Notes: generated by a model not told the origin, from the sequence alone. Counted from the first letter of the stretch, positions 20,145 to 30,600 are shown. The stretch is DNA of 63,808 nt from Acidobacteriota bacterium (GCA_021804965.1 JAJZGG010000009.1:1-63808); one strand, 5' to 3'. Numbers and translations are program-made.

Positions 20145-20210
20145 GACCAGGGTGCGGATCAGGATGCGGGCCAGGGTACAGGCCAGGGTGCGGACCACGG
20201 TGCAGGCTGG
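20145..20210. repeat. Degenerate 12-bp tandem repeat
   Basis: About 5.5 copies of a unit close to GRCCAGGGTGCG run head to tail between yceD and the chemoreceptor gene. The rest of 20077-20390 shows no gene. No function is evident. Confidence 0.75.
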
Positions 20211-20390
20211 TTTGCGAACAGGATCTGCGGGGTGAGCTGCTTTGTTGGTCCATCGGCTCAAGTCGGGTCTGCTTGCGCCGATGAGAGCGGTAGCAGTAAC
20301 TCTTCGTCGGGTGGGACGCAGCCTTTCAGGTACTGCCTGTTTTTTTGCGCCCAACTGCACGCAGAGGGATTCCTATCAGGAGCCTTCCCG

Positions 20391-22106
20391 ATGACATTCT
20401 TCCGCAATCTCCCAGTTTCCCGAAAATTTATGGTTGCCTTCGGGCTGGTGTGTCTGCTCGTCCTGAGCTCGGCCGTATTCACGATCTTTGCCTTCCACTC
20501 GGTGACCGTAAAGGCCACAGACGTGCGCGACAACGCACTGCCGTCGATGATCGCGCTGGGCTCGATCGATGCGGCATTCAATGCCTCCCGCCGAGCGGAG
20601 CTTGCCCTGCTGCTGTGTCCCACGCCGGACTGCAAAGCGATGGAACAGCAGCGCTATCAGAAGGCAGTGCAGGACTATACGCATGCGCTGCAGACCTACG
20701 AATCCATGATTGACTATCCGGGAGAAAAGGAGCTGTATACGAGTTTTCGTGCGGCCTCGGATCGTTATAACGCGATTTCGGCGCGGGTGTTGACGGATGT
20801 GCAGGGTAACAACATGGGCGATGCGCTGGATCAGATGATGTCCGATGCAGCCGTGAAGTCTTTTGATGCCGCTCTGAATGGAATCAACGAGTCCAAGGAG
20901 CTGAACATGCGCTTTGGAACCGCGGGTGCGCTGGCCGCGGTGACGACGGCGAGCCGGTCCACGTGGATCACGCTGGCGGTTTCCCTGATTGCGCTGATGC
21001 TGTGCATTGTGACGGGGCTGATACTGACGCGCATGATTGCGCCGCCGCTGGCCGCAGTGACCCACGCGCTGGAAAAACTGGCGGAGCGGGACCTGACCGC
21101 AACGGTGGACTTTGCCAGCGAGGATGAGATCGGGCGACTTTCCGCCGCGCTGAATCGCAGCGTTTCCGCCATGCGCGGGGTGATTGAATCGGTGGCCACC
21201 GGGGTGAGCACGCTCTCCTCGGCTGCCGAGGAGTTGAGCGTACGCTCGCGGGAAACCAGCGGAAACACGCATGCGCAGTCGGACAAGACCAACCAGATTG
21301 CAGCTGCGGCGCAGGAGATGACGGCCACGATTGGCGAGATCAGCCAGAATGCGGAAGCCGCCGCCGGAGCCAGCCGCCAGTCGGCAGAAAAGGCCAACGA
21401 GGGAGGCGCGGTGATGCAGGCAGCGGCAGAAACCATGCAGCGCATCTCGACGGCGTCCTCGTCGGTGGCAGGCAAGATGAATGAGCTGGCTACCCGCTCG
21501 CTGGAGATCGGCAAGGTGGTGACCGTGATTCAGGAGATCAGCGAGCAGACGAACCTGCTGGCCTTGAATGCGGCCATTGAAGCGGCACGCGCCGGGGAGC
21601 ATGGACGTGGATTTGCCGTGGTGGCCGGCGAAGTGCGACGGCTGGCGGAGCGGACGCGTTCGGCAACACAGGAGATCTCCGCCACGATTGAGAGCATTCA
21701 GGAGGAGACGCGACAGACGCTGGATCTGATGCAGGGCTCGCAGGTGGCCGTGGAGAACGGCATTGACGAAACCTCCCGCGCACGCACCAGCCTGGAGGCA
21801 ATCATCTCCTCGGCCCGCGAGGTGGAGCACATGATTCACCTGATTGCCACGGCAGCCACCGAACAGACGGCGGCAGCCGGCGAGATCTCCGAGTCGGCCT
21901 CGCAGATCTCCCAGCTGGCCACGGAGAACTCGCATGCCTCCGAGGAGACCGCAGAGGGATGCAAGCAGCTGACGGTGCTGGCCAACGATCTGGATGGGGT
22001 GATCCGGCAGTTCCGGCTGATTGAAGAGCGTCAGCATGGCGGCCGCTGGAGTGGCTCGGCGGCAGCGGTCAAGGCCGGTTCTCCGCTGCGTTCGGCATCG
22101 CTGTAG
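20391..22106 (+). CDS. Methyl-accepting chemotaxis protein
   Basis: The 571-residue receptor has TM1 (about 12-34), a four-helix-bundle-type periplasmic sensor (about 35-185), TM2 (about 190-215), a HAMP domain (about 216-268) and a long coiled-coil signalling domain. The hairpin tip matches the highly conserved [19 protein letters not shown]. The sensor contains a Cys pair (CPTPDC) that could form a disulfide. ATG 20391 follows CAGGAG. No che genes are nearby, so its signalling partners are elsewhere. It is followed by a terminator. Confidence 0.93.
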   Translation: MTFFRNLPVSRKFMVAFGLVCLLVLSSAVFTIFAFHSVTVKATDVRDNALPSMIALGSIDAAFNASRRAELALLLCPTPDCKAMEQQRYQKAVQDYTHALQTYESMIDYPGEKELYTSFRAASDRYNAISARVLTDVQGNNMGDALDQMMSDAAVKSFDAALNGINESKELNMRFGTAGALAAVTTASRSTWITLAVSLIALMLCIVTGLILTRMIAPPLAAVTHALEKLAERDLTATVDFASEDEIGRLSAALNRSVSAMRGVIESVATGVSTLSSAAEELSVRSRETSGNTHAQSDKTNQIAAAAQEMTATIGEISQNAEAAAGASRQSAEKANEGGAVMQAAAETMQRISTASSSVAGKMNELATRSLEIGKVVTVIQEISEQTNLLALNAAIEAARAGEHGRGFAVVAGEVRRLAERTRSATQEISATIESIQEETRQTLDLMQGSQVAVENGIDETSRARTSLEAIISSAREVEHMIHLIATAATEQTAAAGEISESASQISQLATENSHASEETAEGCKQLTVLANDLDGVIRQFRLIEERQHGGRWSGSAAAVKAGSPLRSASL

Positions 22107-22116
22107 CGGTGCGAGG

Positions 22117-22176
22117 AAAGACAAATGCACCCAGGCGACCGTGGCAGAAACCCTCTGCACGGTCGCTTTTGTCTTT
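22117..22176 (+). terminator. Rho-independent terminator after the chemoreceptor
   Basis: A long stem (GCGACCGTG-GCAGA / TCTGC-ACGGTCGC, one bulge) is followed by TTTTGTCTTT. An outer AAAGACAAA pairs with TTTGTCTTT, so the structure may act in both directions. Just downstream, 22190-22218 holds a 13-bp direct repeat (GGCTTCCGGTTTG twice). Confidence 0.8.
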
Positions 22177-22363
22177 GCTTCGAGTTTTGGCTTCCGGTTT
22201 GGGGCTTCCGGTTTGGGTGCTGCGGGAATCTGCCGTCCCGGAATGCGCAGCAACTGTGATGGCTCCGGACGGCATTTTCCATGTTTTTTGCATCCATATG
22301 TTAGCCTCCGTTTGAGGAGAGGTTTGTAATCATCCTGTTCCCTGTCCTTGTGGAGATTCCGGC

Positions 22364-23770
22364 ATGAGCGCCGTCAAGTATGACCTCATCGTGATTGGTT
22401 CCGGTCCTTCGGGCCAGCGGGCAGCCGTGGCTGCCTCCAAGCTGAAGAAGCGCGTTGCCGTGGTGGAGTCCCGGTCAGTGGTTGGCGGTGTGTGCGTGAA
22501 TACCGGCACGATTCCCTCGAAAACCATGCGGGAGGCCGTGCTGCACCTGTCGGGGTATAACTACCGGGCGGTCTATGGCATGAACTATCGCGTGAAGGAA
22601 AAGATCACCATGGATGATCTGGCCTTTCGCGTGCAGGGCGTGATCAAAACCGAGATTGACGTGACCGAGGCGCAGCTGTCGCGCAACAATGTGGAGGTTC
22701 TGCACGGGATTGCCAGCTTTGTGGATGCGCAGACGGTGCGCGTGCATGGGCCGGAGGCGGAGACCACGCTGCAGGCCGATCGGGTGATCCTGGCTGTGGG
22801 CACCAAGCCGGCATCCTCGGACCGGGTGCCGATCAATGACAGAACCATCGTCAACAGCGACTCGATTCTGAACCTTCCCAAGCTGCCGCGGACGCTGATT
22901 GTGGTGGGTGGCGGCGTGATTGGCGTGGAATATGCCTGCATGTTCGCAATTCTGGGCGTGCGGGTTACGGTGATTGAAAAGCGCAACCGTCTGCTGGAGT
23001 TTGCCGATCAGGAGATCGTGGAGACGCTGAGCTATCACCTGCGGGACAGCCGCGTGACGATGCGCCTGGGCGAGGAACTGGAGAGCGTGGAGGAGCTGCC
23101 GGACGGGACGGTGGTGGCCAACCTGAAGAGCCAGAAGAAGGTCTCCGGCGATGCCCTGCTCTATGCCGTGGGTCGGCAGGGCAATGTGGAGGATCTGAAC
23201 CTGGAGGCTGCCGGCATTCATGCCGATGCGCGCGGACGCATTGCGGTGGATGAGAACTTCCAGACCAATGTCCCGTCGATCTTTGCGGTGGGCGATGTGA
23301 TCGGCTTTCCCTCCCTGGCTTCGGTTTCGATGGAGCAGGGCAGAATCGCCGTGGCGCGCGCCTTCAACGACATGAACACGGTCTCCAACCCAAGCTTTTA
23401 TCCATACGGGATTTACACCATTCCGGAGATCAGCTTCATTGGCAAGACCGAGGAGCAGCTGACCGAGGAGGATGTGCCGTATGAAGTGGGCATGGCCTAT
23501 TACCGGGAGGTGGCGCGCGGTCAGATTCGCGGCGATACGACCGGTCGCCTGAAGCTGATCTTCCATCGCGACACGCGCAAGGTGCTCGGCGTACACATCA
23601 TTGGCGAAGGCGCCAGCGAACTGGTGCATATCGGCCAGGCGGTGATGACGCTGGGCGGAACCGTGGAGTACTTCATCGAGACGGTCTTCAACTATCCGAC
23701 GCTGGCGGAGTGCTACAAGGTTGCCGCCTTCAATGGCATTGGGCGGCTGCATCGCTACCAGAACGACTGA
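22364..23770 (+). CDS. sthA: Soluble pyridine nucleotide transhydrogenase (Si-specific)
   Basis: This 468-residue flavoprotein disulfide-reductase-fold enzyme exchanges hydride between NADPH and NAD+. It has the FAD motif VIGSGPSGQRAA and the NAD(P) motif VVGGGVIGVEYA. The active-site region reads CVNTGTIPSK, where Thr replaces the second redox cysteine of lipoamide dehydrogenases, as is typical for SthA. The C-terminal interface domain ends in the conserved NYPTLAECYKVAA. Together with the quinone reductase at 29008 it points to redox balancing, but they are not in one operon. Confidence 0.93.
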   Translation: MSAVKYDLIVIGSGPSGQRAAVAASKLKKRVAVVESRSVVGGVCVNTGTIPSKTMREAVLHLSGYNYRAVYGMNYRVKEKITMDDLAFRVQGVIKTEIDVTEAQLSRNNVEVLHGIASFVDAQTVRVHGPEAETTLQADRVILAVGTKPASSDRVPINDRTIVNSDSILNLPKLPRTLIVVGGGVIGVEYACMFAILGVRVTVIEKRNRLLEFADQEIVETLSYHLRDSRVTMRLGEELESVEELPDGTVVANLKSQKKVSGDALLYAVGRQGNVEDLNLEAAGIHADARGRIAVDENFQTNVPSIFAVGDVIGFPSLASVSMEQGRIAVARAFNDMNTVSNPSFYPYGIYTIPEISFIGKTEEQLTEEDVPYEVGMAYYREVARGQIRGDTTGRLKLIFHRDTRKVLGVHIIGEGASELVHIGQAVMTLGGTVEYFIETVFNYPTLAECYKVAAFNGIGRLHRYQND

Positions 23771-23824
23771 GGGTTGCCAGCGGCTTGGCGGGAGCATAGA
23801 ATCACGGGTTCGGATGGAGGATCG

Positions 23825-24739
23825 ATGACCTCAGCGATTGGCGTGGCCATGACGGAGCATATCGTCGCCGGCAGCCTGCAGGAAGACAACGGACAGATGA
23901 CGGTGGTTGGCGAGCTGTCCCGCTTTCCAGCCGATGCGGCGGAGACCGAAGCGCTGGTCGGAGTGACGACCAGTGAGCTGTACGAGCAGCTTGCCAGCCA
24001 GATCCTGCCGTTGATCCAGAGCCAGCAACATCGGGTGGCGACTGTCGGGGTTGCGGTTCCGGGCGTGGTGCGCAACGGCGTGGTGGAGGACGCTCCCAAC
24101 CTGACACAGATCAAGGGAATTCGTTTCGGCGACGAGCTGGCAGCGGTGCTGCGCAATCGCGGTGTGGACGTGCCGGTGCATATTCTGAACGATGCCGATG
24201 CGGTGGCTGCAGGATTGGCATCCCGCGGCGGAAACCTGGATCGCATGACCCGCGTGTGGACGCTGGGCAATGGAATCGGCTATGGCCGCTGGCCCATCTC
24301 CGACGGCGTTTGGGAGGGTGGGCACACGGTGGTGAGCCTGGACCCCAAGGAACGCTTCTGCGGCTGCGGCGGTCTGGGGCATATTGAAGGCATCATGGGC
24401 AACCGTGCGATGCGGCTGCGCTTCATGGACATGGAGCCGGAGGAGATCTTTGCCGCAGCCAAAAGCGGCGATGCCCGCTGCCGGGATTTTGTGGATCTGT
24501 GGCACCGAGCGCTGGCTGCCGGCTGCGCCACGGCGATTCATCTGGGCGGGCCGGGACGCTTTTACTTCACCGGAATGAATATCCGATTTCTGGATCTGAA
24601 GCTGCTGCGGGAGCACCTGGAAAAGATGGTGCGCATGAGCCCGCTGCAGAGCTATTCGCTGGAGATTCTGCCGTCAGAGGATGCGGTCAGTGTGCTGGGC
24701 GCAGGCGTGGCAGCCTTGCGCGCGCAGCGGGAGTGGTAG
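23825..24739 (+). CDS. ROK-family sugar kinase (glucokinase-like)
   Basis: The 304-residue protein has the ROK fold: GVAVPGVVRNG in the N-terminal lobe, the catalytic NDADAVAAG and a cysteine cluster FCGCGGLGHIEG. The last cysteine of the usual zinc motif is replaced by His, which can still bind metal. Members phosphorylate glucose or N-acetyl-sugars. ATG 23825 follows GGAGG at 23816-23820; the longer upstream frame is rejected. No DNA-binding domain is present, so it is an enzyme and not a NagC-type repressor. Confidence 0.85.
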   Translation: MTSAIGVAMTEHIVAGSLQEDNGQMTVVGELSRFPADAAETEALVGVTTSELYEQLASQILPLIQSQQHRVATVGVAVPGVVRNGVVEDAPNLTQIKGIRFGDELAAVLRNRGVDVPVHILNDADAVAAGLASRGGNLDRMTRVWTLGNGIGYGRWPISDGVWEGGHTVVSLDPKERFCGCGGLGHIEGIMGNRAMRLRFMDMEPEEIFAAAKSGDARCRDFVDLWHRALAAGCATAIHLGGPGRFYFTGMNIRFLDLKLLREHLEKMVRMSPLQSYSLEILPSEDAVSVLGAGVAALRAQREW

Positions 24740-24805
24740 CCACTGCTGCGCGGCAGGGAAGTGCTGGCTGATTGAGCGGAAACTCTGATCAGGAATGACT
24801 GCGCG

Positions 24806-24841
24806 TTAGGGCCTGTTCCCAGAAGTGTGAACAGGCGCTAG
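24806..24841. repeat. Complete palindromic repeat (copy 2) with stem-loop
   Basis: Two arms, TAGGGCCTGTTCCCA and TGTGAACAGGCGCTA, pair with two mismatches around a 4-base loop. On the minus strand the element begins with the TAG stop codon of the RDD protein gene, and the stem could act as a transcription end between the two convergent genes. It is the most complete of the four copies in the window. Confidence 0.75.
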
Positions 24842-26325
24842 TACTTGCGCTGATAGGTCTTCGACAGCCGGTCCTGCAGTCCCAGACCATCGCGATCGAC
24901 CAGCGACCAGAGCAGTCCCAGACCAAGCGGCAGCGCGGCGGCCATGGTGGCCGGGATGCGCAGCATGCTTTGGGCCACGGTGGGATTGTTGTCATCGAAG
25001 GTGCAGAGTGCGATGCGGGCGTAGCGCATGCCGGGCGTGCCTTCCTCAGAAAAAGCAAAGAACAGGGCCTGATAGAGGATGGCAAACAGGACCAGCCCGA
25101 CGGCGGTCGCAAGGAGCGCAGTCTTGCCCGAAGGGGGATGGTCCGTGGCGGCAAGAACGACCGTTGCCGCGCCCAGATATGCCAGCGTGACCAGTCCGGC
25201 ATCGACGATGCCAGCCAGCAGGCGATAGGATCGGGCGGCTACGAACAACTCCACCGGCTCGGTCGCCAGTGCCTGCGACTGCTGCACGGAGGCGGCTGGC
25301 TCCGGCGCTGCTGCAACGACAGGCGGAGCGGCATCTGCTGCGGGATATTCCTCGACTGCCGGCTCTTCCACCGCAATCTGCGGCAGGGTGCGCAGGGCAA
25401 AATCCGGATCGACGACGGCGGCAGCCTCGGGGGACGCAAGCGGTGCGGCTTCCGTCAAGGGCTGATGGTGCCAGTCCTCCTCGTGCCAGTCCTTGCGCTC
25501 GTCCAGGCGCGACCACGAGGGACGGGTCCACTCGGGAGCCGCAGTCTCGGCTGCGGGCTGCATGCCGGGATCAACCTCGAAGATGCTGAGCTGGGGTGCA
25601 GCGTTCTCTGCTGCGAGCGGCTGCTCGGCCAGCCTGGGGCGAGCCTTGCGTGCCGCGACCAGTTCGCGTGGAAACTCGATCAGGTTGGCGATGGAGGTCT
25701 GGACGGGCTCAATGGTCGCGTCTTCGATGGCGAACTCATGGATCCCGGAGGATGCCAGCGACTCACGAGCAGAGTCAGGCTGCGGAGCCACACGCATCTC
25801 TTCCCACACATCGCGGGATTCTGGAGCGATGGGCGGGATGGTGTCGTGCCAGCGAGGCTCGGCATGGACGGGAGCCGGGGTTTCCCGGATGGAAACGGGA
25901 AGTGGTTCATCCTGCCAGCGGGTCTGCGGCTGCGTCAGTTCGGATTCCAGCGGAAGATGCGCCTGCAGTCCGGCGAGTACGGCTTCGGCGGCTGCCTGTG
26001 CTCCGCGGGCGGCCTCGACGGCTGCTCCGGCGGCTCGCACCACGGCTTCAGCATTGCTGCCAAAGAGATCCTGATAGGTTGGTGCATTGGCATAGCGGGC
26101 CGCGACCCTGGCTGCGGCCTGTGCGGCCCGGGATGTGCCTTGCCCATTCTGTCGGGAGGGATGCTCGGCGCGCTGTTCGGCGGTGGTGCTGTGCTGCCGA
26201 TTGCGATGCGCGGCCAGTCGACGGTTGACTTCGCCTTTCCAATCCTGGGTCGACGGCGTTTCCAGAGCCTCATCGAAGAGGCTGGGTGCGGTGGACTCCC
26301 GGTTGAAACTTGCCGACTGACTCAA
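24838..26325 (-). CDS. RDD-domain membrane protein with a long disordered N-terminus
   Basis: Of 495 residues, the first 360 or so are low-complexity and rich in Ala, Pro and Glu. The C-terminal 130 form an RDD domain with three TMs: it opens with SYRLLAGIVDAGLV and contains GTPGMRYARI and the terminal DRLSKTYQ. RDD proteins are implicated in ion exchange or membrane transport, but functions are poorly known. The start is TTG behind AAGGGA. The stop codon lies inside the palindromic repeat at 24806-24841. Confidence 0.8.
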   Translation of the reverse strand: MSQSASFNRESTAPSLFDEALETPSTQDWKGEVNRRLAAHRNRQHSTTAEQRAEHPSRQNGQGTSRAAQAAARVAARYANAPTYQDLFGSNAEAVVRAAGAAVEAARGAQAAAEAVLAGLQAHLPLESELTQPQTRWQDEPLPVSIRETPAPVHAEPRWHDTIPPIAPESRDVWEEMRVAPQPDSARESLASSGIHEFAIEDATIEPVQTSIANLIEFPRELVAARKARPRLAEQPLAAENAAPQLSIFEVDPGMQPAAETAAPEWTRPSWSRLDERKDWHEEDWHHQPLTEAAPLASPEAAAVVDPDFALRTLPQIAVEEPAVEEYPAADAAPPVVAAAPEPAASVQQSQALATEPVELFVAARSYRLLAGIVDAGLVTLAYLGAATVVLAATDHPPSGKTALLATAVGLVLFAILYQALFFAFSEEGTPGMRYARIALCTFDDNNPTVAQSMLRIPATMAAALPLGLGLLWSLVDRDGLGLQDRLSKTYQRKY

Positions 26326-26426
26326 GGATGTATCCCTTCCCGTGATCGTCTGCCTGTTCTCCGATTTCCTGCTTTGATCGTCATATCCATAGCGGATGAG
26401 CGTTTGTTATCCTGAGCAGGAATCCG

Positions 26427-28952
26427 GTGAGGCGACTTCACTATTTTTGGTGTATCACGCTGTTTGCGCTGTGTCATGCGCAGATTCGCGCGCAGCTAGT
26501 AACCAACGCGTTACCTGCCGCCGATTCTCCTGCCTCCACGCTGAAGTCTGCAGTTTCTGCGTCGAAGGCAGTCTCAACCTCAGCCGCGGCATTGCCCGAT
26601 GATCCCAGCCTGCAGATGCTGCCCACGGCGCGTCCCCTGCCGCCGGCCGAGCGCGGCACAACCCTTCGCTGGCAGGCCGGCGAGCAGGTGCGCGACGGCG
26701 CATTGTGGACCCTGAGCGGCGGGGTGACGGTTGCGTTGCAGGGCTATGTGCTGCGAGCCGACCGTGTGCTATATCACCAGGACACGGACACCCTGGAGGT
26801 GGAGGGCCATGTACAGCTGGATGGCGGTCCGCAGGATGTTTCCCTGGACGCCGACCATGGAGAGATTCATCCCAACCAGCACACGGCGCGGTTTTTTCAC
26901 GTGATGGGCAGCTTTGGCCTGCGCCGACTGGGTGCTTCGCGGGTCTACACGACTCCGGATCCGTTTCTGTTCACCGGGCGCATGCTGCTGCAGACCGGCG
27001 AGAACAGCTTCCGGATCATCGATGGTTCGATGACCTCCTGCAGGCTGCCCAAACCGGACTGGCAGTTTCTCTCCAGTGCGATTGCCATTGAGGACCATAC
27101 GGCGTCGATGCGGAATACGGTCTTTCAGTATTTTCATGTGCCGTTGTTCTATATTCCTGTGCTCAAGCATTCGACGCAGGTCTCCGGACGCAGCTCGGGA
27201 CTGCTGCTGCCCATCTTTGCCGACTCCAGCGTGAAAGGGATTGTGCTGGGCGACGCCTATTACTGGGCGATCAACCGCAGTGCCGATGCCACGGTGGGGC
27301 TGGAGTACTGGAGCAATCGCGGCTGGGCTCCGGATGGGAACTTTCGTTACAAGGGGCGCAAGCTGGATGCCTTCAATCTGCGCTGGCAGGCGCTGATTGA
27401 TCACGGCATTGAAGAGCTGCTGCCGGGCAATACCGTTCCGACGCGCGTGCGCCAGGGCGGAACGGATGTGCAGGCCTGGGGCCGTCGTGACCTGACCGAG
27501 CATATGCGCGTGGCCGGCAATGCCGAGTACCTGTCGAGCTATATCTTCCGGCTGGCCTTTGACGAAAATCTGGCCCAGGCAACCAGCTCCGAGGTGCTGA
27601 GCGATGTGGCCCTGACGGCGGACCATCATGGCCGTGTGCTGACGGCCGGGTTGCAGCGATTTGAGAGCTATGGCGCCTCGGGCAATGCCAGCGGCGCTCC
27701 CGTGCTCACGGTTCCCGAGGTGCGGACTCTGGCGCTGCCCAACGTTCGCTGGGATGCGATCGATCAGCCGATCGGAGGCACACAGCTTGCCTGGGGGATG
27801 GGCAGCTCGGTGGGCGATTTCAGCCGCTCAGAGCCAAACTTCCACTCGCACAATGTGGGCCGGCTCGATCTGTATCCGCACCTGCTGTGGCCGTTGCATC
27901 TGGGCGAGTGGAATCTGGTGCCATCGGCTGCACTGCGACTGACGCAGTACTCCGGAAGCCAGACGCCGGACCTGGCAGGCACGCACTTTGGGGGAGTTCC
28001 CTACGTGAGCCATGATCCCCTGACGCGAACCGACGCCGAGTTTGCGCTGGATCTGCGGCCTCCGGCGGTGGAGCGGGATTTTCTGCTGCCCTACTTCCGG
28101 CGCGAACTGCGCCATGTGATCGAGCCGCAACTCTTCTATCGCTATGTGGCTGGAATTCATTCCGAGCCGAATACGCTGCTGTTCGACACCACCGATATTG
28201 CCGTGGATACGAATGAAGCAGGCTTTGCCCTGACCCAGCGCTTCTATCTGCGGCAGACGCATCCGGCGGCGTGTACCAACACGCTGACTCCCTGCCCGGC
28301 ACCCCAGCGGGAGTGGGCAAGCTGGTGGATTGCACAGAAGTTCTTCTTCAACCCGACGTTTGGCGGTGCATTGATTCCCAACCGGCGGAATGTCTTTGAC
28401 TCAACGCTGGACCTGACCGGGATCGCCTTCCTGACCAGCCCGCGCAATATTGCCCCCATCCTGTCCCGCATTCGCTTTGAGGCGATTCCGAATATGCGCA
28501 TCGAGTGGGATATGGATTACGACACGAAGGCAGGGCGCTTTGGAGCCAATAACCTGTACGCGGGCTACAGCTTTGGCCGGATGACCCTCGGCGCCGGACA
28601 GGCCCTGCTGAATGCGGTGGATGAGTCGGGCGCATCCGCCTCCGTGGTGCAAAGCCACGAGTTCACGCCGTTTCTCTACTATGGCAAGCCCTCGGATGCG
28701 GGTTTCAGCCTGGGCGTGAATGCCAGCTATGACTTTACCCAGAGCCAACTGCAGTACAGCGGAGTGCAGGCGATCTATAACTGGAACTGCTGCGGACTGA
28801 ATGTGGGGTATCGACGCTTTGCCCTGGGTTCGCTGCGCGACGAGTCCGAACTGCTGTGGGGATTCACACTCTCCGGCATTGGCTCGGCGGGCAATATTCG
28901 CCGCAGCAGCGCCGTCTTTCCCACCCCCGATATTCTGAGCCATACCTACTAG
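26427..28952 (+). CDS. lptD: LPS-assembly protein LptD
   Basis: LptD is the outer-membrane barrel that receives lipopolysaccharide through the Lpt bridge and inserts it in the outer leaflet. The 841 residues comprise a signal peptide, an LptA-like beta-jellyroll (about 75-200; GVTVALQGYVLRADRV, VEGHVQLDGG) and a large LptD barrel (YFHVPLFYIPVLKHS, LLLPIF, GLEYW). Like many Acidobacteria the protein is longer than E. coli LptD (784). The GTG start at 26427 follows AGCAGGA, and a TATCCT hexamer lies 13 nt upstream. LptE is not evident nearby. Confidence 0.9.
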   Translation: MRRLHYFWCITLFALCHAQIRAQLVTNALPAADSPASTLKSAVSASKAVSTSAAALPDDPSLQMLPTARPLPPAERGTTLRWQAGEQVRDGALWTLSGGVTVALQGYVLRADRVLYHQDTDTLEVEGHVQLDGGPQDVSLDADHGEIHPNQHTARFFHVMGSFGLRRLGASRVYTTPDPFLFTGRMLLQTGENSFRIIDGSMTSCRLPKPDWQFLSSAIAIEDHTASMRNTVFQYFHVPLFYIPVLKHSTQVSGRSSGLLLPIFADSSVKGIVLGDAYYWAINRSADATVGLEYWSNRGWAPDGNFRYKGRKLDAFNLRWQALIDHGIEELLPGNTVPTRVRQGGTDVQAWGRRDLTEHMRVAGNAEYLSSYIFRLAFDENLAQATSSEVLSDVALTADHHGRVLTAGLQRFESYGASGNASGAPVLTVPEVRTLALPNVRWDAIDQPIGGTQLAWGMGSSVGDFSRSEPNFHSHNVGRLDLYPHLLWPLHLGEWNLVPSAALRLTQYSGSQTPDLAGTHFGGVPYVSHDPLTRTDAEFALDLRPPAVERDFLLPYFRRELRHVIEPQLFYRYVAGIHSEPNTLLFDTTDIAVDTNEAGFALTQRFYLRQTHPAACTNTLTPCPAPQREWASWWIAQKFFFNPTFGGALIPNRRNVFDSTLDLTGIAFLTSPRNIAPILSRIRFEAIPNMRIEWDMDYDTKAGRFGANNLYAGYSFGRMTLGAGQALLNAVDESGASASVVQSHEFTPFLYYGKPSDAGFSLGVNASYDFTQSQLQYSGVQAIYNWNCCGLNVGYRRFALGSLRDESELLWGFTLSGIGSAGNIRRSSAVFPTPDILSHTY

Positions 28953-29007
28953 GGCCGCTGCTGCATACAATGGATTACGCAGTGGGGGATGACTGCAGGA
29001 GCGAGGC

Positions 29008-29979
29008 ATGATGAAGGCGATACAGATCCATGCGACCGGCGATTTTGACGTGGTGCAGCAGGTGGAGCTGCCCGTGCCGGTTCCGCAAGCCGGCCAGGTG
29101 CTGGTGAAGATTGCGGCTGTCGGCGTCAACTACATTGAGAACTACTATCGCGATGGCCGTTACCCGGCGAAGCTGCCGTTTACGCTCGGGATGGAGGCAA
29201 GCGGCACGGTGGCCGCAGTCGGTGATGGCGTCACCGGCTTTGCACCGGGCGATCGTGTGGTCTCAGCGGCGGTGATGGGGGCCTATGCCGAGTATGCGCT
29301 GGTGCCTGCGGCGCAACTGGTTCCGGTGCCGCAGGCGTTGGATCTGCGGCAGGCGGCAGCGGTCTTTCTGCAGGGGTTGACGGCGCATTATCTGGCCCGG
29401 TCCACCTTTGCGTTGCAGCCCGGGCATGTGGCGCTGGTGCATGCTGCGGCCGGTGGCGTGGGGCTGCTGCTGACCCAGATGGCCAGCCAGTGTGGTGCGC
29501 GGGTGATTGCCACGGTGTCCACACCGGCCAAGGCTGAGCTGGCGCGTGCAGCCGGAGCGGACGAGGTGATTCTGTACACCGAGACGGACTTTGTGGCGGC
29601 GACCCGTGCGCTGACAGGCGGCCGGGGCGTGGATGTGGTCTACGATTCGGTGGGCAGGACGACCTTTGCCGGAAGCATGGACTGCCTGCGGCCGCGTGGC
29701 ATGCTGGCTCTGTATGGTGCGTCGAGCGGTGCGGTTCCGCCGTTTGATCCGATACTGCTGAACATCAAGGGCTCGCTGTTTTTGACGCGTCCGACGCTGG
29801 GGCACTATGTGCAGACCCGCGAGGAACTGGAGTGGCGGGCGGGCGAGGTGCTGCGATCCGTGGCTGAGGGCAGGCTCACGCTGCGGATGGAGCACTGTTA
29901 CCCGCTGGCCGATGCCCGACAGGCGCTGATGGATATTGCCTCGCGGCGCACCACGGGCAAGCTGCTGCTGCTGCCCTGA
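29008..29979 (+). CDS. NADPH:quinone oxidoreductase (zinc-independent MDR family)
   Basis: The 323-residue protein belongs to the quinone-reductase branch of the medium-chain dehydrogenases. It has GVNYIENYYRDGRY, GMEASGTVAAVGDGV and the cofactor motif HAAAGGVGLL (AAGGVG signature). The catalytic zinc ligands of alcohol dehydrogenases are absent. It reduces quinones with NADPH. Two adjacent ATGs (29008, 29011) are both possible. The gene is probably transcribed alone; TACAAT at 28967-28972 may be its -10 box. Confidence 0.9.
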   Translation: MMKAIQIHATGDFDVVQQVELPVPVPQAGQVLVKIAAVGVNYIENYYRDGRYPAKLPFTLGMEASGTVAAVGDGVTGFAPGDRVVSAAVMGAYAEYALVPAAQLVPVPQALDLRQAAAVFLQGLTAHYLARSTFALQPGHVALVHAAAGGVGLLLTQMASQCGARVIATVSTPAKAELARAAGADEVILYTETDFVAATRALTGGRGVDVVYDSVGRTTFAGSMDCLRPRGMLALYGASSGAVPPFDPILLNIKGSLFLTRPTLGHYVQTREELEWRAGEVLRSVAEGRLTLRMEHCYPLADARQALMDIASRRTTGKLLLLP

Positions 29980-30127
29980 GGCGATGCCATTGCAGGAGGC
30001 GTCGTGGACGGATCTTGATTCATGATTTTGCCCGGAAGGATGTTGTATATTTTCCGAGGCAGCCCGTTCCTGGGCGCGGTACATGGCAAAAAGCGCAGAA
30101 GTGAGGCGCACAGGAGAGCTAGGATTC

Positions 30128-30586
30128 ATGGACCAAACCGAAATGGAAAGCAACCCGATTCTGGCGGGGGATCCTCCGCTCGAAGCCAACGGGCAGAAGT
30201 TGCGGAGCTTTCTGGCCTGGTGCCCGATTGCGGCCACGGCGACGCAGGTGGTGCCCTGTGCGTTTTTTATCGCGCTGAGCGGATATCGCATTGCGATTGG
30301 CGGATTGGCGGTGTTTGCCGCGACGTGCGCCCGGCCGTTTGAGTACTATCACCAACCCACGATCCGATTCACGTTTTACACGATTGCCATTGCGTTGTCC
30401 CTGCTGAACCTGAGCATGTATTTCTATGCCCGGCGGCAAAGGCTGGCTCCGGCCGCGCGCTGGAGGATGCGACCGCTATCGGCGCGCGAACGGTTTACGC
30501 AGAGAATCCAGCTCTACAGCTCCCTGCTCACGTTTGCGATGATTGCCGGCGACATTCTGAACCATCATCTCCACGGTTTGAGTTAG
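30128..30586 (+). CDS. Small multi-pass membrane protein of unknown function
   Basis: The 152-residue protein has about four hydrophobic segments (roughly 28-50, 52-70, 82-103, 133-150) separated by a basic loop (ARRQRLAPAARWRMRP). ATG 30128 is preferred over an upstream in-frame ATG because GGAGAG precedes it and the N-terminus becomes a short polar tail. I do not recognise a family. Its TAG stop is the first codon of a palindromic repeat copy. Confidence 0.65.
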   Translation: MDQTEMESNPILAGDPPLEANGQKLRSFLAWCPIAATATQVVPCAFFIALSGYRIAIGGLAVFAATCARPFEYYHQPTIRFTFYTIAIALSLLNLSMYFYARRQRLAPAARWRMRPLSARERFTQRIQLYSSLLTFAMIAGDILNHHLHGLS

Positions 30587-30600
30587 AGCCTGTTCCCACT
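30583..30600 (+). repeat. Copy 3 of the palindromic repeat (one arm)
   Basis: TTAGAGCCTGTTCCCACT matches one arm plus the start of the loop. The arm's first three bases are the TAG stop codon of the membrane protein upstream. The second arm is not recognisable. Confidence 0.6.

Noticed and set aside
20145-20210. CRISPR array
   Set aside because: The units are 12 bp with no spacers, so this is a simple tandem repeat. No cas genes or arrays were seen in the window.
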